Shown: positions 17,641 through 26,700 of the stretch, one piece after another
How the letters are laid out: each line of letters begins with the position of its first letter
Position numbering within the stretch: position 1 is the first letter of the stretch
Source of the DNA: Lactobacillales bacterium
GTDB taxonomy: Bacteria > Bacillota > Bacilli > Lactobacillales > Streptococcaceae
Reading direction: 5' to 3'
Assembly: GCA_031261705.1 (NCBI GenBank)
Contig: JAISJD010000015.1
Span: 1-42,247, forward strand
DNA: 42,247 nt
Position numbers and translations under genes: made by a program
Notes under the pieces: generated by a model
Seen by the model: the letters and a program-made list of their open reading frames with translations, nothing else
Databases searched by the model: none
Told to the model about the DNA's origin: nothing

Positions 17641-18126
17641 ATGAAAAAGAAACTCGTACTCTTTGGCTTTGTTGTCCTTTCAATTGGTCTGATTGCCCTT
17701 TACTACAATAAAAAAGCAGAGGATGTCTTGAACATCACCAGTGCGGATGAAAAACAGGCACAAACAACAGAACTAAACGCAGAAGAAAAAAAAGTCAAAA
17801 AGGTGCTTGAAGAAAATATCGCCGCCGCTACCGCTAAAGATAGTGAACGCTATGTAAACACACTTACGAAAGCCAAACGAGCGGAAACCAAAAAAGAAAT
17901 GGATAAATTTTTCAAGGAATATACTGTGGTGCATTCCTTACAATCCTTTCAAGTTTTAAAAGAGGATAAGACGCATATGTTGGTGGAGGCAAAACAAAAA
18001 GCTATTAACAAAGGCAAAAAAAGCTATCGAAACCATATCGCAACAGCCGACCATACCTTCGTCAAAGAAAATGGTGAATGGAAAATTGACAGTACGACTA
18101 TGACCGATACACAATTTTTAGAATAA
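17641..18126 (+). CDS. Small membrane-anchored or exported protein, NTF2-like fold suspected
   Basis: A 161-aa protein with an N-terminal Lys-rich tail and one hydrophobic helix (residues 4-22), no lipobox, a Glu/Lys-rich region, and a C-terminal portion ending HTFVKENGEWKIDS, which resembles the end of DUF4878/NTF2-like secreted domains. I do not recognise a specific function. It lies 20 bp after the AraC gene with a good GGAAG site, so it is probably co-transcribed with the sensor genes and works at the cell surface. Confidence 0.75.
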   Translation: MKKKLVLFGFVVLSIGLIALYYNKKAEDVLNITSADEKQAQTTELNAEEKKVKKVLEENIAAATAKDSERYVNTLTKAKRAETKKEMDKFFKEYTVVHSLQSFQVLKEDKTHMLVEAKQKAINKGKKSYRNHIATADHTFVKENGEWKIDSTTMTDTQFLE

Positions 18127-18131
18127 GCCTA

Positions 18132-18167
18132 AAAACCGAACCTAGAATAAAAATTAGGTTCGGTTTT
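18132..18167. terminator. Bidirectional terminator
   Basis: A perfect 13-bp stem (AAAACCGAACCTA / TAGGTTCGGTTTT) with a 10-base loop separates the rightward sensor operon from the convergent sorC gene and serves both. Confidence 0.9.
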
Positions 18168-18170
18168 CAT

Positions 18171-19157
18171 TTATGTTGTTGGATAAAGCTCTAAATAGTG
18201 TTGTACATATGAATCCTTAGCTAAGCGAAGAATCTCGAGTGCTGTTTCCTCGTCCGTTATTAGTGAATTAATATATCCCTTTTTGAGCATAGCTAGAATT
18301 GCTTTAGGCTTTGCTCTGGCAATTCCCACTGATATTGGGACTTGTTTTAAATCCTCAAGATTTATCCCAATCGTTCGTTCATACAAACTGCTTTTTATGA
18401 TTTTTCCATCTGCATCAAAGAATCGGCAACAGCAATCACCCACCGCTTCACACAATTTCAAATCCTCGTAATCACTCTTGGTTAATAAATCCCGCCACTG
18501 ACTATCCTTACTAGATAGCTTGCCACCAATTCCAACGATTGCTATATCAAGCTTGCTCCAGGAACCAATCAAATCAGCAAAATACTTGGATTGAACAATC
18601 CCCTCTTTTAGCTCCTTTGTTTCCTGAACCACCGTTGCATTCACAAAATGACTGGTTCCTCCAAACTTTCTTGCCAACTCGTAAACCAAAGTGTTCACAT
18701 GATATTTTGTGTTAATATAGCTTGGCCCACCGACCACTGGCACAAAGTTGGAATGAGTATTTTTCTTATTTTCAATCATGGAAATCGTGCGTGCAAGGGT
18801 TGATCCCCAAGAGACACCGACTAGCGAGTGAGGGGTGATTCGTTGCTTCATAAAAGCTGCACCAGCTTTTGCCAAACGCTCGTCTTTTTCTAGCTCGGTA
18901 TCTTCTGAGTTAGCAGGCGCAATGGAGATAAATTTTAAACCAAAGCGTTCACGAAAACGCTGCTCTAAAGAATAGACCTTGGTGTCAAAATTTGCAATCT
19001 TAACCTCAACAATTTGTTTCTCCTTTGCTTCCTTTAACATGCGACTAATCGTTGTTCGATAAATTCCTAGCTGTTCTGAAATTTCACTCTGACTCTTATC
19101 TTCTACGAAATACATATAAGCGACTTGAGATAATAATTTCATTTTATCTTCTTTCAC
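18171..19157 (-). CDS. SorC/DeoR-family sugar-phosphate-responsive regulator
   Basis: A 328-aa regulator: N-terminal helix-turn-helix (KSQSEISEQLGIYRTTISRMLKEA, about residues 19-42), then a SorC sugar-phosphate-binding domain. This group includes CggR and DeoR of B. subtilis, which respond to phosphorylated sugars. It closes the fsa operon, 26 bp after the unknown 132-aa gene, so a pathway intermediate such as the GRE product is a likely effector. The start is GTG at 19157, eight bases after GAGGGGTGAG; an ATG at 19142 is the alternative. Streptococcal glycyl-radical clusters, as I recall, also carry one DeoR and one SorC-like regulator. Confidence 0.88.
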   Translation of the reverse strand: MKEDKMKLLSQVAYMYFVEDKSQSEISEQLGIYRTTISRMLKEAKEKQIVEVKIANFDTKVYSLEQRFRERFGLKFISIAPANSEDTELEKDERLAKAGAAFMKQRITPHSLVGVSWGSTLARTISMIENKKNTHSNFVPVVGGPSYINTKYHVNTLVYELARKFGGTSHFVNATVVQETKELKEGIVQSKYFADLIGSWSKLDIAIVGIGGKLSSKDSQWRDLLTKSDYEDLKLCEAVGDCCCRFFDADGKIIKSSLYERTIGINLEDLKQVPISVGIARAKPKAILAMLKKGYINSLITDEETALEILRLAKDSYVQHYLELYPTT

Positions 19158-19183
19158 TGATTTTTCTCACCCCTCTTGCTTTT

Positions 19184-19582
19184 TCAATAAGCCGTCACTC
19201 TAGTTTCAAACATTTCTTCATGAATCATTGTGAGTAATAAATAAAGCGCCCCAATCGAAGAATAACATTTTTCAGGATAACTATGGTTCGATTGAATTTC
19301 CCACTGTTTTGCGGCATGGAGCGTTTCACTGATAGAATAGCTTTTCATCAACATATAGTGTTTCTTCCAAAAATAAACCTCGTCCACTGTTGGAAAAGAA
19401 GCGACACAAATACAAGCTCGCACATCATAAGGACGAAATTCTTCAATAATACGTCCCATTTGTTCATGTAGCTGTTCATTATCTGACGAACGCTGAAATT
19501 CACCAGTCTTAATTGGTTCAAGTGTTTTACAAACCAAGCAATATGTCACCGTGTCCTCAAAAATAGTAAAAATAATAAACAT
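19184..19582 (-). CDS. Unknown 132-aa Cys-containing protein in the glycyl-radical pathway operon
   Basis: I do not recognise this protein. It has no signal peptide or membrane helix. Five cysteines stand out: a CxxC (15-18), a CxC (57-59) and Cys106, with several His residues, so metal or redox function is possible but unproven. It sits between fsa and sorC, 48 bp after fsa, and is probably co-transcribed. I chose the ATG at 19582 because GGAGGAA lies seven bases upstream; an ATG at 19597 (five residues longer) has only AGGAAG. It seems absent from the E. coli pathway. Its position suggests an accessory or regulatory role. Confidence 0.75.
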   Translation of the reverse strand: MFIIFTIFEDTVTYCLVCKTLEPIKTGEFQRSSDNEQLHEQMGRIIEEFRPYDVRACICVASFPTVDEVYFWKKHYMLMKSYSISETLHAAKQWEIQSNHSYPEKCYSSIGALYLLLTMIHEEMFETRVTAY

Positions 19583-19630
19583 CGTCGCTTCCTCCAATCT
19601 TATGGAACTTCCTTTATTTTATAAACAGTT

Positions 19631-20314
19631 CTATTTCAAAAGAGTAATCGTTGTTCCCTCGCCAAAAATGCTTTCCCAATCCTGTGTAAAGACGTCTACT
19701 GCTTGCTGAATGGATGGCATTCCAAGAGCCTGCTGTAAAATATCCACGCTCATTGTTGATGCTTGCGCCCCAGCCTCTAGTGCTGTATTTACCTGTCCGA
19801 CATTCTTAAAGCTTGCGGCTAGAATTTTGGTTTGAGCACTTGTCCGTTCAATTTCTTTAGCTACTTCTGTAATTAGGTCAACGGGGTTCATATTTTGATT
19901 TTCCATACGATTAAAATAAGGTGCAACATAATTTGCCCCCGCAGCAATCGCTAGGTACGCTTGAAATTTTGTATAAACTGCCGTGGCGGTGATATTTACG
20001 CCCTCTTTCTTCAATTGCTTCATCGCCTGTAATCCGTTTTCCGTCACTGGAATTTTGACATAGACCTCTCTGTCAATCTTTTCAAGAATCGTATGTGCGT
20101 CAGCTAAAATTCCTTCCACGTCCTCAGCAACTACTTGTACATGTAGGGTCTTATCTATCCCTATTATCTCACGAATCCGTTTCATGTGTTGAAAGAAATC
20201 AACTTTTCCCTCTTTTTTTACTATAGAGGGATTGGACGTTACTCCTGAAATTGGTAACATCTCCGTGTATTTTTGTATTTCATCAATATTTGCTGTATCT
20301 AGTAAAAATTCCAT
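19631..20314 (-). CDS. fsa: Fructose-6-phosphate aldolase-like transaldolase (Fsa/TalC family)
   Basis: A 227-aa class I aldolase of the FSA/TalC group. The Schiff-base lysine is Lys87 in YVKIPVTENG, and GVTSNPSI near the N-terminus and ANYVAPYFNRME further on are family motifs. E. coli FsaA/FsaB were shown to split 1-deoxy-fructose-6-phosphate, the product of the glycyl radical enzymes YbiW and PflD, into glyceraldehyde-3-phosphate and hydroxyacetone. The gene beside a YbiW-like enzyme points to that role. ATG at 20314 has AAGGGG seven bases upstream. It has its own promoter and upstream palindrome. Confidence 0.92.
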   Translation of the reverse strand: MEFLLDTANIDEIQKYTEMLPISGVTSNPSIVKKEGKVDFFQHMKRIREIIGIDKTLHVQVVAEDVEGILADAHTILEKIDREVYVKIPVTENGLQAMKQLKKEGVNITATAVYTKFQAYLAIAAGANYVAPYFNRMENQNMNPVDLITEVAKEIERTSAQTKILAASFKNVGQVNTALEAGAQASTMSVDILQQALGMPSIQQAVDVFTQDWESIFGEGTTITLLK

Positions 20315-20346
20315 GCTCGTTCCCCTTCTCTTTCTTCGTTCACTTC

Positions 20347-20375
20347 ATTATATCGTGTGTTTTTTCCTTTGTGAC
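20347..20375 (-). promoter_or_regulatory. Promoter of fsa
   Basis: Minus-strand -10 TATAAT (20347-20352) is perfect, but the -35, GTCACA (20370-20375) at 17 bases, is weak, which fits activator dependence. Confidence 0.55.
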
Positions 20376-20441
20376 CTGTTGCTTTTAAGTTTTATGAAAA
20401 CCTTTTTATAATAAGTCTCTTTTACACAATCTTTTATTTTC

Positions 20442-20455
20442 TGCACATTTGTGCA
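20442..20455. promoter_or_regulatory. Shared palindromic operator, copy 1 (fsa)
   Basis: TGCACATTTGTGCA, a near-perfect palindrome. It is the reverse complement of copy 2 and shares its core GCACAAATGTGC with copies 2 and 3. It lies about 108 bp upstream of the predicted fsa transcription start. Confidence 0.8.
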
Positions 20456-20518
20456 ATTTCCTTTATAGAAAAAGCATGAGTAGAACAAAATGGACTCACG
20501 CCTTTTGAATTTTATTCC

Positions 20519-22957
20519 TTACAATACATGTTCGGTTCTTTCGATAATATCATCCTGTGTTGCTTTAGAAAGAACATTGAAGAATGCTGAGTAACCTGCC
20601 ACACGGACAATTAAATCACGGTGTTTTTCTGGATGAAGCTGTGCATCTATCAACGTTTCTCTTGAAACCACATTGTATTGAATATGGTACCCATGCAACC
20701 GATTAAAGAAGGTGCGGAGTAGCATAATTAATTTTAATTTATCCTCTTCTTTTTGCAGTACTTGTGGATTCATCTTTTGATTGAGCAACACACCACCGGT
20801 AATTTCTTTCGTTGGTAGCTTAGACACGCTCTTCAAAACTGCAGTTGGGCCTTTCTTGTCCATCGCATGTGTTGGTGAGCAGCCCTCTGCTAAAGGTGTT
20901 GTCGCATTTCTACCATCTGGAGTAGCCATTGTGCCTTTTCCTTGCCCAACATTTGCTGAAATTGAAGACGTTCCCGCATAACGAGTTCCCCCAATTGGCC
21001 CACGACCAAAACGAGTGTTAGGGTATTTCTTCACTTCATCAATGTAACTTTCATAGGCATCAACGACTAATTGGTCAACATAATCATCATCATTGCCATA
21101 TTTTGGTGCTCCGTACAAAAGGAGTTCCTGAATCGCTTCTCCCTTTTCACCCGCAAAGTCAGTCATTAAGGCACGCCACAACTCTTCTGGCGTTACCTTT
21201 TCTTCTTCAAAAACGACTTTTTTAATCGCCGCAAGAGAATCCGCTAAATTGGCAATACCGACCTGAAGACCACTGATGAAGTCATAAACTGCCCCGCCCT
21301 CTTTAATGGTTTTCCCACGTCCGATACAATCTTCGGTCAAGGTAGAGCATAAAATATCTGGCACGTCTTCTTCAAGCACCATGTCACAACTATTTTCAAT
21401 AATGACACTATGACGAGTAAAATCACGAATCACGAGATCCCAAGCTTTTTCCAGTTCCTCGAAAGATTTCATCTCTTTAAAGTGCCCGATACCTTCGACT
21501 AATTTGATACCAGACTTAGGGTCTACCCCGTCATTCATCGCAATCAATAGCGTCTTAGGAAAATTAATAAAACTCATCCCCGTACAGCGGTACCCCCACT
21601 TGCCCGGAACGGCAGTTTCCACACAACCAATCGCACTATAATTATAAGCATCTTCCTCTTTCACTCCTTTTTCAATGAAAGACGGAATAATAATTTCATC
21701 ATTGTTAAACGCTGGCATCCCAATGCCAATTTTGATTACTTCGACACATTCCTGCATAAATTCATTAGAAAGTCCCGCATGATAACGAACGGTTAAATTC
21801 GGTTGTGGTAATTTTGTTTGTGCCACACTTCTTAAAATCAAGTAAGAAAGCTTATTGACCGCATCTTTTTTATCCACAGTTTGCCCGCCAATTGTTACAT
21901 TTTGGTAAAGCGGACTTCCCGCACTAAATTGCGTATGCGACCAGCTTCTAATTTTATTAATTGTTAAAGTTTTCACCCAAAGATTCGTCAACAGCTCAAC
22001 TGCCTGCTCCTCAGTCATCTTCCCAGCAACTAAATCTTTTTCCAAGAACGGATTCAAGTATTGATCCATACGTCCATAGGATAAAGAGTGACCGTTTGAT
22101 TCAATCTGCAACACTAGTTGAATGAGCCAGATAGACTGTATTGCTTCATAAAACGTAGTAGCCGGTTGATAAGGTACCTTGCGCAATATCCGAGAAATCT
22201 CTAACAATTCCTCCGAACGTTTCTTATCCGATGTTTCATTCGCCTTTACTTCTGCCAAAGCCGCATATCTTTCCGCAAAGTTTCTCACAGCCTCGATAAC
22301 AATTAAAATAGAATCGTAAAAATACAACTTCTTCAAATTCTCTATCTGTGTTAAATCAAGTTTTGCCTTCGCTTCCTTCGTTCTTTCTTCATAGGAAACA
22401 AGTCCCTTATTGATAAGATTTTCATAGCTTACTGCAATATGAGCATCGCCAGAAGTGATATTCCCCTCTGCCTTAATAATTCCTAAATCATAGAATACTC
22501 GGCTTGCTGCGGGAATAGCTGCTAACCCTTTTTCTGCCGTTGTATTATGTTCCCAAAATGGAGCAATTTCCCTTAATTGTTGTTTCGTTTCCTCGGTAAT
22601 GTAGAAAACATCTCCGTCACGTTTTTCAAACTCATCTAGCTCAGCAATCACCCAATCCATTGCATACTCTGGAAAAATCGGTGCAGAGCGATTATCAGAG
22701 GCTTGGTTCCCAACAATCAACGTATCATCTTCAATGTAAATCGACATATTATCTAAAATATTCTTCAACATATACGCACGTTTTAAGACGATTGGTTGAT
22801 CTTGAAATGCTTTATACGCTTCAGTTGTTAAAACAGCACGTTCTGCACAAACATAAGGCTTCTTAGATAAGACACTCTCACGATAACAACGAACTCTATC
22901 CGTTAATTTTCCAAAATGCTCTTTTGAACTTGTTGCTTCTTCCAATTGGGTACTCAT
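20519..22957 (-). CDS. YbiW-like glycyl radical enzyme; predicted 1,5-anhydrohexitol-6-phosphate ring-opening lyase
   Basis: An 812-aa cytoplasmic glycyl radical enzyme. The radical glycine is Gly788 in RVAGYSAF. The active-site Cys445-Val-Glu447 (GCVE) is the dehydratase/lyase type; true pyruvate formate-lyase has adjacent cysteines. Much of the sequence matches E. coli YbiW as I remember it (SAPIFPEY, GMSFINF, TSSISANV, DDIIERTEH), and databases often label it formate acetyltransferase. YbiW opens 1,5-anhydroglucitol-6-phosphate and PflD the mannitol epimer, giving 1-deoxy-fructose-6-phosphate. The linked fsa, PTS and activase genes fit. Which epimer is used cannot be told. It is oxygen sensitive and needs the activase. 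Confidence 0.9.
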   Translation of the reverse strand: MSTQLEEATSSKEHFGKLTDRVRCYRESVLSKKPYVCAERAVLTTEAYKAFQDQPIVLKRAYMLKNILDNMSIYIEDDTLIVGNQASDNRSAPIFPEYAMDWVIAELDEFEKRDGDVFYITEETKQQLREIAPFWEHNTTAEKGLAAIPAASRVFYDLGIIKAEGNITSGDAHIAVSYENLINKGLVSYEERTKEAKAKLDLTQIENLKKLYFYDSILIVIEAVRNFAERYAALAEVKANETSDKKRSEELLEISRILRKVPYQPATTFYEAIQSIWLIQLVLQIESNGHSLSYGRMDQYLNPFLEKDLVAGKMTEEQAVELLTNLWVKTLTINKIRSWSHTQFSAGSPLYQNVTIGGQTVDKKDAVNKLSYLILRSVAQTKLPQPNLTVRYHAGLSNEFMQECVEVIKIGIGMPAFNNDEIIIPSFIEKGVKEEDAYNYSAIGCVETAVPGKWGYRCTGMSFINFPKTLLIAMNDGVDPKSGIKLVEGIGHFKEMKSFEELEKAWDLVIRDFTRHSVIIENSCDMVLEEDVPDILCSTLTEDCIGRGKTIKEGGAVYDFISGLQVGIANLADSLAAIKKVVFEEEKVTPEELWRALMTDFAGEKGEAIQELLLYGAPKYGNDDDYVDQLVVDAYESYIDEVKKYPNTRFGRGPIGGTRYAGTSSISANVGQGKGTMATPDGRNATTPLAEGCSPTHAMDKKGPTAVLKSVSKLPTKEITGGVLLNQKMNPQVLQKEEDKLKLIMLLRTFFNRLHGYHIQYNVVSRETLIDAQLHPEKHRDLIVRVAGYSAFFNVLSKATQDDIIERTEHVL

Positions 22958-23003
22958 TTACTTCACTCTCTTTCGTATGAAATTAATTATCATTTCTAAT
23001 GAA

Positions 23004-23032
23004 ATTTTATCATGGAAACGGTTCAATTTCAA
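23004..23032 (-). promoter_or_regulatory. Promoter of the glycyl radical enzyme gene with cre-like spacer
   Basis: Minus-strand TTGAAA (23027-23032), 17 bases, TAAAAT (23004-23009). The spacer contains a cre-like sequence, plus-strand ATGGAAACGGTTCAA (23012-23026), with one mismatch to WTGNAANCGNWNNCW. Confidence 0.65.
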
Positions 23033-23067
23033 TTCCTTCAAAAAAGCACTGGAAAGAAAAAGAAAAC

Positions 23068-23081
23068 TGCACAAATGTGCA
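23068..23081. promoter_or_regulatory. Shared palindromic operator, copy 2 (glycyl radical enzyme)
   Basis: TGCACAAATGTGCA, between the end of deoR and the enzyme's promoter, centred about 42 bp upstream of the -35. It lies outside the core promoter, which favours activation over simple blocking. Confidence 0.8.
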
Positions 23082-23088
23082 ATTTCCC

Positions 23089-23832
23089 TTAAATAATTGA
23101 AAGACGAAGATTGTTTTCTCCAAAATATTCTTCATACTCTTTAGAAATTCCATTGTCCGTATAAAGAACATCTACTTCACCCGTTTGAAACTCAGAAACC
23201 GTTCCTTTATTGCCAAATTTGCTAGAATCCGTTAATATTACGACCTCCTTAGCCGATTGAGCCAACATGCGACAGGTATCACGTCTGGCAAAATCATTAC
23301 AAGTAAAACCTCGTTCGTAATCAAAACCGTCCACACCAATAAATAATTTATCGACATAAAAATTTTGGGCAACTTCTCCAACCATTGGCCCGACATTCAC
23401 CTGTGATTCTTTTTGGTATTCCCCACCAAGTAAAATAATTTTTACTGTTTCGGACTTCCGAACATAGGAGGCGACAAAGCAAGAATTAGTGATAATCGTT
23501 AAATCATTTCTGTTGTAGGCTAATTCCTCTGCTAATAAAGTACAGGTAGAACCTGATTCTATCATTACTGTTTCGCCATCTGCCACACTTTTTGCCGCCT
23601 CTAAAGCAATTTTTCTCTTTAAATCGTAATTTGTGGATAAGCGGTAGTTAATATTTTCTTCGTTATTAATGACCGCAAACCCATGCTGACGGTGTAAAAT
23701 CCCCCGTTCCTCCAGCTTATCTAAATCCTTTCTAATCGTCACTTTTGAAACGTTCAGCACTTTGGCTAACTCATTTACTTCGATTTTTTTTTCTTGATTT
23801 ACTAAGGCGATAATCTCTGCTTCTCTTGACAA
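23089..23832 (-). CDS. DeoR-family transcriptional regulator
   Basis: A 247-aa DeoR/GlpR-type regulator: N-terminal helix-turn-helix (VNELAKVLNVSKVTIRKDLDKL), the family linker (RGILHRQHGFAV) and a C-terminal sugar-phosphate sensor domain with the usual ESGSTC and IIT-N segments. It is transcribed ahead of the glycyl radical enzyme gene and is the leading candidate to bind the 12-bp palindrome found at three promoters; the SorC protein is the alternative. The start is TTG at 23832 with GGGAGG eight bases upstream. A terminator separates it from ppdK. Confidence 0.9.
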   Translation of the reverse strand: MSREAEIIALVNQEKKIEVNELAKVLNVSKVTIRKDLDKLEERGILHRQHGFAVINNEENINYRLSTNYDLKRKIALEAAKSVADGETVMIESGSTCTLLAEELAYNRNDLTIITNSCFVASYVRKSETVKIILLGGEYQKESQVNVGPMVGEVAQNFYVDKLFIGVDGFDYERGFTCNDFARRDTCRMLAQSAKEVVILTDSSKFGNKGTVSEFQTGEVDVLYTDNGISKEYEEYFGENNLRLSII

Positions 23833-23916
23833 TATCTTTTCCTCCCAATACTTATTGGTTTCGTTCGTAATTATTTTACCTTTATTTTTTGGAAAAGAGA
23901 AGTAATCTCGCCAACT

Positions 23917-23947
23917 AAAAAGGACAGAAAATTTTCCGCCCTTTTTC
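23917..23947 (-). terminator. Terminator of ppdK
   Basis: The minus strand forms a long stem of AAAGGGCGGAAAA against TTTTCTGTCCTTT with two G-T pairs and a minimal loop, followed by T residues, directly after the ppdK stop. Confidence 0.8.
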
Positions 23948-23949
23948 CA

Positions 23950-26571
23950 TTATTTTTTCAAATTAGCCTGCGCACATGCCAAGCGTGCAATCGGTACACG
24001 ATAAGGCGAACAAGAAACGTAATCCAAACCTACCTCATGATAAAAATGAATAGACTCTGGGTCTCCCCCTGTTTCTCCGCAAACCCCAAGCTTCATTGCT
24101 GGTTTCACCGTTCTTGCTTTATCAATTGCCACTCGAATCAACTCGCCAACACCCACTGTATCTAGTGTTTGAAACGGGTCATTTTTGAGTAACTTCTTAT
24201 CAAGATAGGCACCGATAAATTTTCCAGCATCATCTCGTGAAAAGCCAAAAGTCATCTGGGTTAAGTCGTTTGTCCCAAAGCTGAAAAATTCAGCATGTTG
24301 CGCAATTTCATCAGCAGTTAGGCAAGCTCGTGGAATCTCAATCATTGTTCCAACTTTGCAAGACCAATCCACTTTGCTATTTTCTACCACCTCAGTAATT
24401 GCTTCCTCCACCTGTTCTTTAACAAAAGCGAGTTCACGTGCTTCCACTGTTAAAGGTATCATGATTTCTACTTTCGTATTAATCCCCTGTTGAACCTTTA
24501 ACGCCAACGCACTTTCAACAATCGCCTTCGTCTGCATGATATAAATTTCTGGGAAAGTTACCGCCAATCGGCACCCACGATGTCCTAGCATTGGATTTAC
24601 TTCTTCTAAAGCGTCAATCCGTTCTCTAATTTCCACTTCAGAAAGACTTAATTCTCGTGCCAGAACTTCAATCTCTACATCTGTTTTTGGTAAAAATTCA
24701 TGTAACGGCGGGTCAAGTAAGCGTACTGTCACAGGTTTTTCTTGAGTCAAAGCAAATATTTCAAGAAAATCACCCTTTTGAATCTCTTTCAAGGTCGCTA
24801 ACGCCTTATTTCTTTCTCGTTCATCGGTCGCCAAAATCAACTTGCGCATATTTAAAATTCGTTCTTCCCCGAAAAACATATGCTCCGTCCGTGCCAAGCC
24901 AATTCCTACCGCATCAAAAGAAAAAGCTGCAGCAATATCCTTAGCAGTTTCAGCATTGGCTCGAACTTTCATTCTTGAACAAGTATCCGCCCATCCCAAA
25001 ACCGTTTTCAAATTTTTATTTTCGCTTGCCTCTTCGGTTGGAATTTCTCCAAGATAGATTTTTCCAGAGCTACCATCTATGGAAACTAAATCTCCTTCAT
25101 TCAAGACTTCACCAAATTTCGTGTGAACGGTTTTTGCCTCTTCATTGATGAGCAATTCTTCACACCCAACTACACAACAAACACCCATACCACGAGCCAC
25201 TACTGCCGCATGAGAAGTCATACCCCCACGACTGGTGACAATTGCCTCACTAATTACCATGCCCTCAATATCATCAGGAGAAGTTTCTTTTCGGAATAAG
25301 ATAACTCTTTCCCCACGTGCCTTTGCTAAGGTCGCCTCTGCCGCATGAAAATAGATTTGACCGGAAGTTGAACCCGGACTTGCCGGCAAGCCCTCGCCAA
25401 TAGCTATATGCTGTTTGAGAATTTCTTCATCAAAAACTGGGTGCAATAAAGGAGCAATCATCTCTGGCTGCACGCGCATAATCGCTTCTTCTTTTGTTAA
25501 CACCCCACTCTCCACTAAATCTACCACAATCTTAAACGCCGCTTTTGGTGTCCGTTTGCCATTTCTCGTTTGTAAAATAAATAATTTTTTATTTTCAATG
25601 GTGAACTCAATGTCCTGCATATCCTTATAATGCGCTTCAAGCTTAGCAACAATTCCTAAAAATTCCTTGTAAACTTCTGGCATTAGCACCTCTAGCTCAG
25701 TAATATTCCTTGGGGTTCTGACCCCTGCCACTACGTCTTCTCCCTGTGCATTCATCAGAAATTCCCCAAACAATCCTTTTTCACCCGTTGCTGGATTGCG
25801 AGAAAAGGCGACTCCTGTTCCACTGTTTTCACCTGTATTTCCGAACACCATTTCTTGAATGTTGACTGCTGTCCCGAGCTTTTCAGAAATGTGGTGAAGG
25901 GAGCGATACACCTTTGCTCTTGGATTCATCCATGACATAAACACCGCCTCTATCGCTAAGAATAGCTGTTCTTTAGGATCTTGTGGAAATTCTTTTCCTG
26001 TTTCATGAAGATAAATTTCTTTAAAAATTTTCACCAAATACTGCCAATCTGCTGCGGTTAACTCCGTATCACTCATATAACTATTTTTTTTCTTCACGTA
26101 CTCTAATTGATCCTCAAAGCGATTCTTTGGAATTTGTGAAACAACTTCGCCAAACATTTGCAACAATCTACGGTAGCAATCATAAGCAAATACAGGATTC
26201 TTTGTTTTTTTCGCTAAAACATCCACAGTAAAATCATTTAACCCCAAGTTTAAAATGGTATCCATCATTCCGGGCATAGAAAACTTTGCCCCACTACGCA
26301 CACTGACCAATAATGGATTTTTTTCATCTGAAAATCTTCGCCCCGTTATCTGTTCCATCTTTTCTAAAGTAATTAAAATTTGTTTTTTAATTTCTTCTTG
26401 TAAAACAAACCCTCGATGAATGTAGTCTACACACGCTTCTGTGGTGATGGTAAAACCATGTGGAACGGGCAACCCAAGATTCGACATCTCTGCTAAGTTA
26501 GAACCCTTTCCTCCAAGTAAATCAGCTTGTTCTTTCTTTCCTTCTGAAAACTGATAAACAAATTTTTTCAT
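23950..26571 (-). CDS. ppdK: Pyruvate, phosphate dikinase
   Basis: An 873-aa cytoplasmic enzyme interconverting pyruvate + ATP + Pi and PEP + AMP + PPi. The N-terminal ATP-grasp part begins with the typical GGKGSNLAEM. The swivelling domain carries GGMTSHAAVVARGMG, with the phosphorylatable His and, two residues before it, the Thr modified by PPDK regulatory protein. The C-terminal PEP-binding barrel has FGTNDLTQ and GVCGETGG. Length is normal (C. symbiosum enzyme about 874). The divergent gene pair encodes a CcpN-like repressor and the regulatory protein, so control is both transcriptional and by phosphorylation. It probably serves gluconeogenesis or PEP supply for PTS. Confidence 0.96.
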   Translation of the reverse strand: MKKFVYQFSEGKKEQADLLGGKGSNLAEMSNLGLPVPHGFTITTEACVDYIHRGFVLQEEIKKQILITLEKMEQITGRRFSDEKNPLLVSVRSGAKFSMPGMMDTILNLGLNDFTVDVLAKKTKNPVFAYDCYRRLLQMFGEVVSQIPKNRFEDQLEYVKKKNSYMSDTELTAADWQYLVKIFKEIYLHETGKEFPQDPKEQLFLAIEAVFMSWMNPRAKVYRSLHHISEKLGTAVNIQEMVFGNTGENSGTGVAFSRNPATGEKGLFGEFLMNAQGEDVVAGVRTPRNITELEVLMPEVYKEFLGIVAKLEAHYKDMQDIEFTIENKKLFILQTRNGKRTPKAAFKIVVDLVESGVLTKEEAIMRVQPEMIAPLLHPVFDEEILKQHIAIGEGLPASPGSTSGQIYFHAAEATLAKARGERVILFRKETSPDDIEGMVISEAIVTSRGGMTSHAAVVARGMGVCCVVGCEELLINEEAKTVHTKFGEVLNEGDLVSIDGSSGKIYLGEIPTEEASENKNLKTVLGWADTCSRMKVRANAETAKDIAAAFSFDAVGIGLARTEHMFFGEERILNMRKLILATDERERNKALATLKEIQKGDFLEIFALTQEKPVTVRLLDPPLHEFLPKTDVEIEVLARELSLSEVEIRERIDALEEVNPMLGHRGCRLAVTFPEIYIMQTKAIVESALALKVQQGINTKVEIMIPLTVEARELAFVKEQVEEAITEVVENSKVDWSCKVGTMIEIPRACLTADEIAQHAEFFSFGTNDLTQMTFGFSRDDAGKFIGAYLDKKLLKNDPFQTLDTVGVGELIRVAIDKARTVKPAMKLGVCGETGGDPESIHFYHEVGLDYVSCSPYRVPIARLACAQANLKK

Positions 26572-26592
26572 AATTTCCCGCCTTTTTATTGT

Positions 26593-26602
26593 GATACACT
26601 AT
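26593..26602 (-). promoter_or_regulatory. CcpN-like box 1
   Basis: The minus strand reads ATAGTGTATC, downstream of the ppdK -10. Together with box 2 it forms an inverted pair separated by 19 bases. Confidence 0.6.
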
Positions 26603-26616
26603 TAATAGATAATTCG

Positions 26617-26645
26617 AGTATATAGTGTATCTCTTATAAAAGCAA
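26617..26645 (-). promoter_or_regulatory. ppdK promoter overlapped by CcpN-like box 2
   Basis: Minus-strand TTGCTT (26640-26645), 17 bases, TATACT (26617-26622). The plus-strand box ATAGTGTATC (26622-26631) covers the -10 edge and part of the spacer, consistent with repression by CcpN. Confidence 0.65.
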
Positions 26646-26700
26646 GAAAAACTTTTACTGTTTTTTTCCCGTCTTTTAAGGGGAATTTTGTAACTTAATA

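Noticed and set aside
20519..22957. Calling the glycyl radical enzyme pyruvate formate-lyase (pflB/pflD as formate acetyltransferase)
   Set aside because: True formate-lyase has two adjacent active-site cysteines. This protein has a single Cys in GCVE and resembles YbiW, so acetyltransferase activity is not expected.
24657..25630. Plus-strand open frames opposite ppdK
   Set aside because: Antisense to a full-length conserved enzyme, with no start signals.
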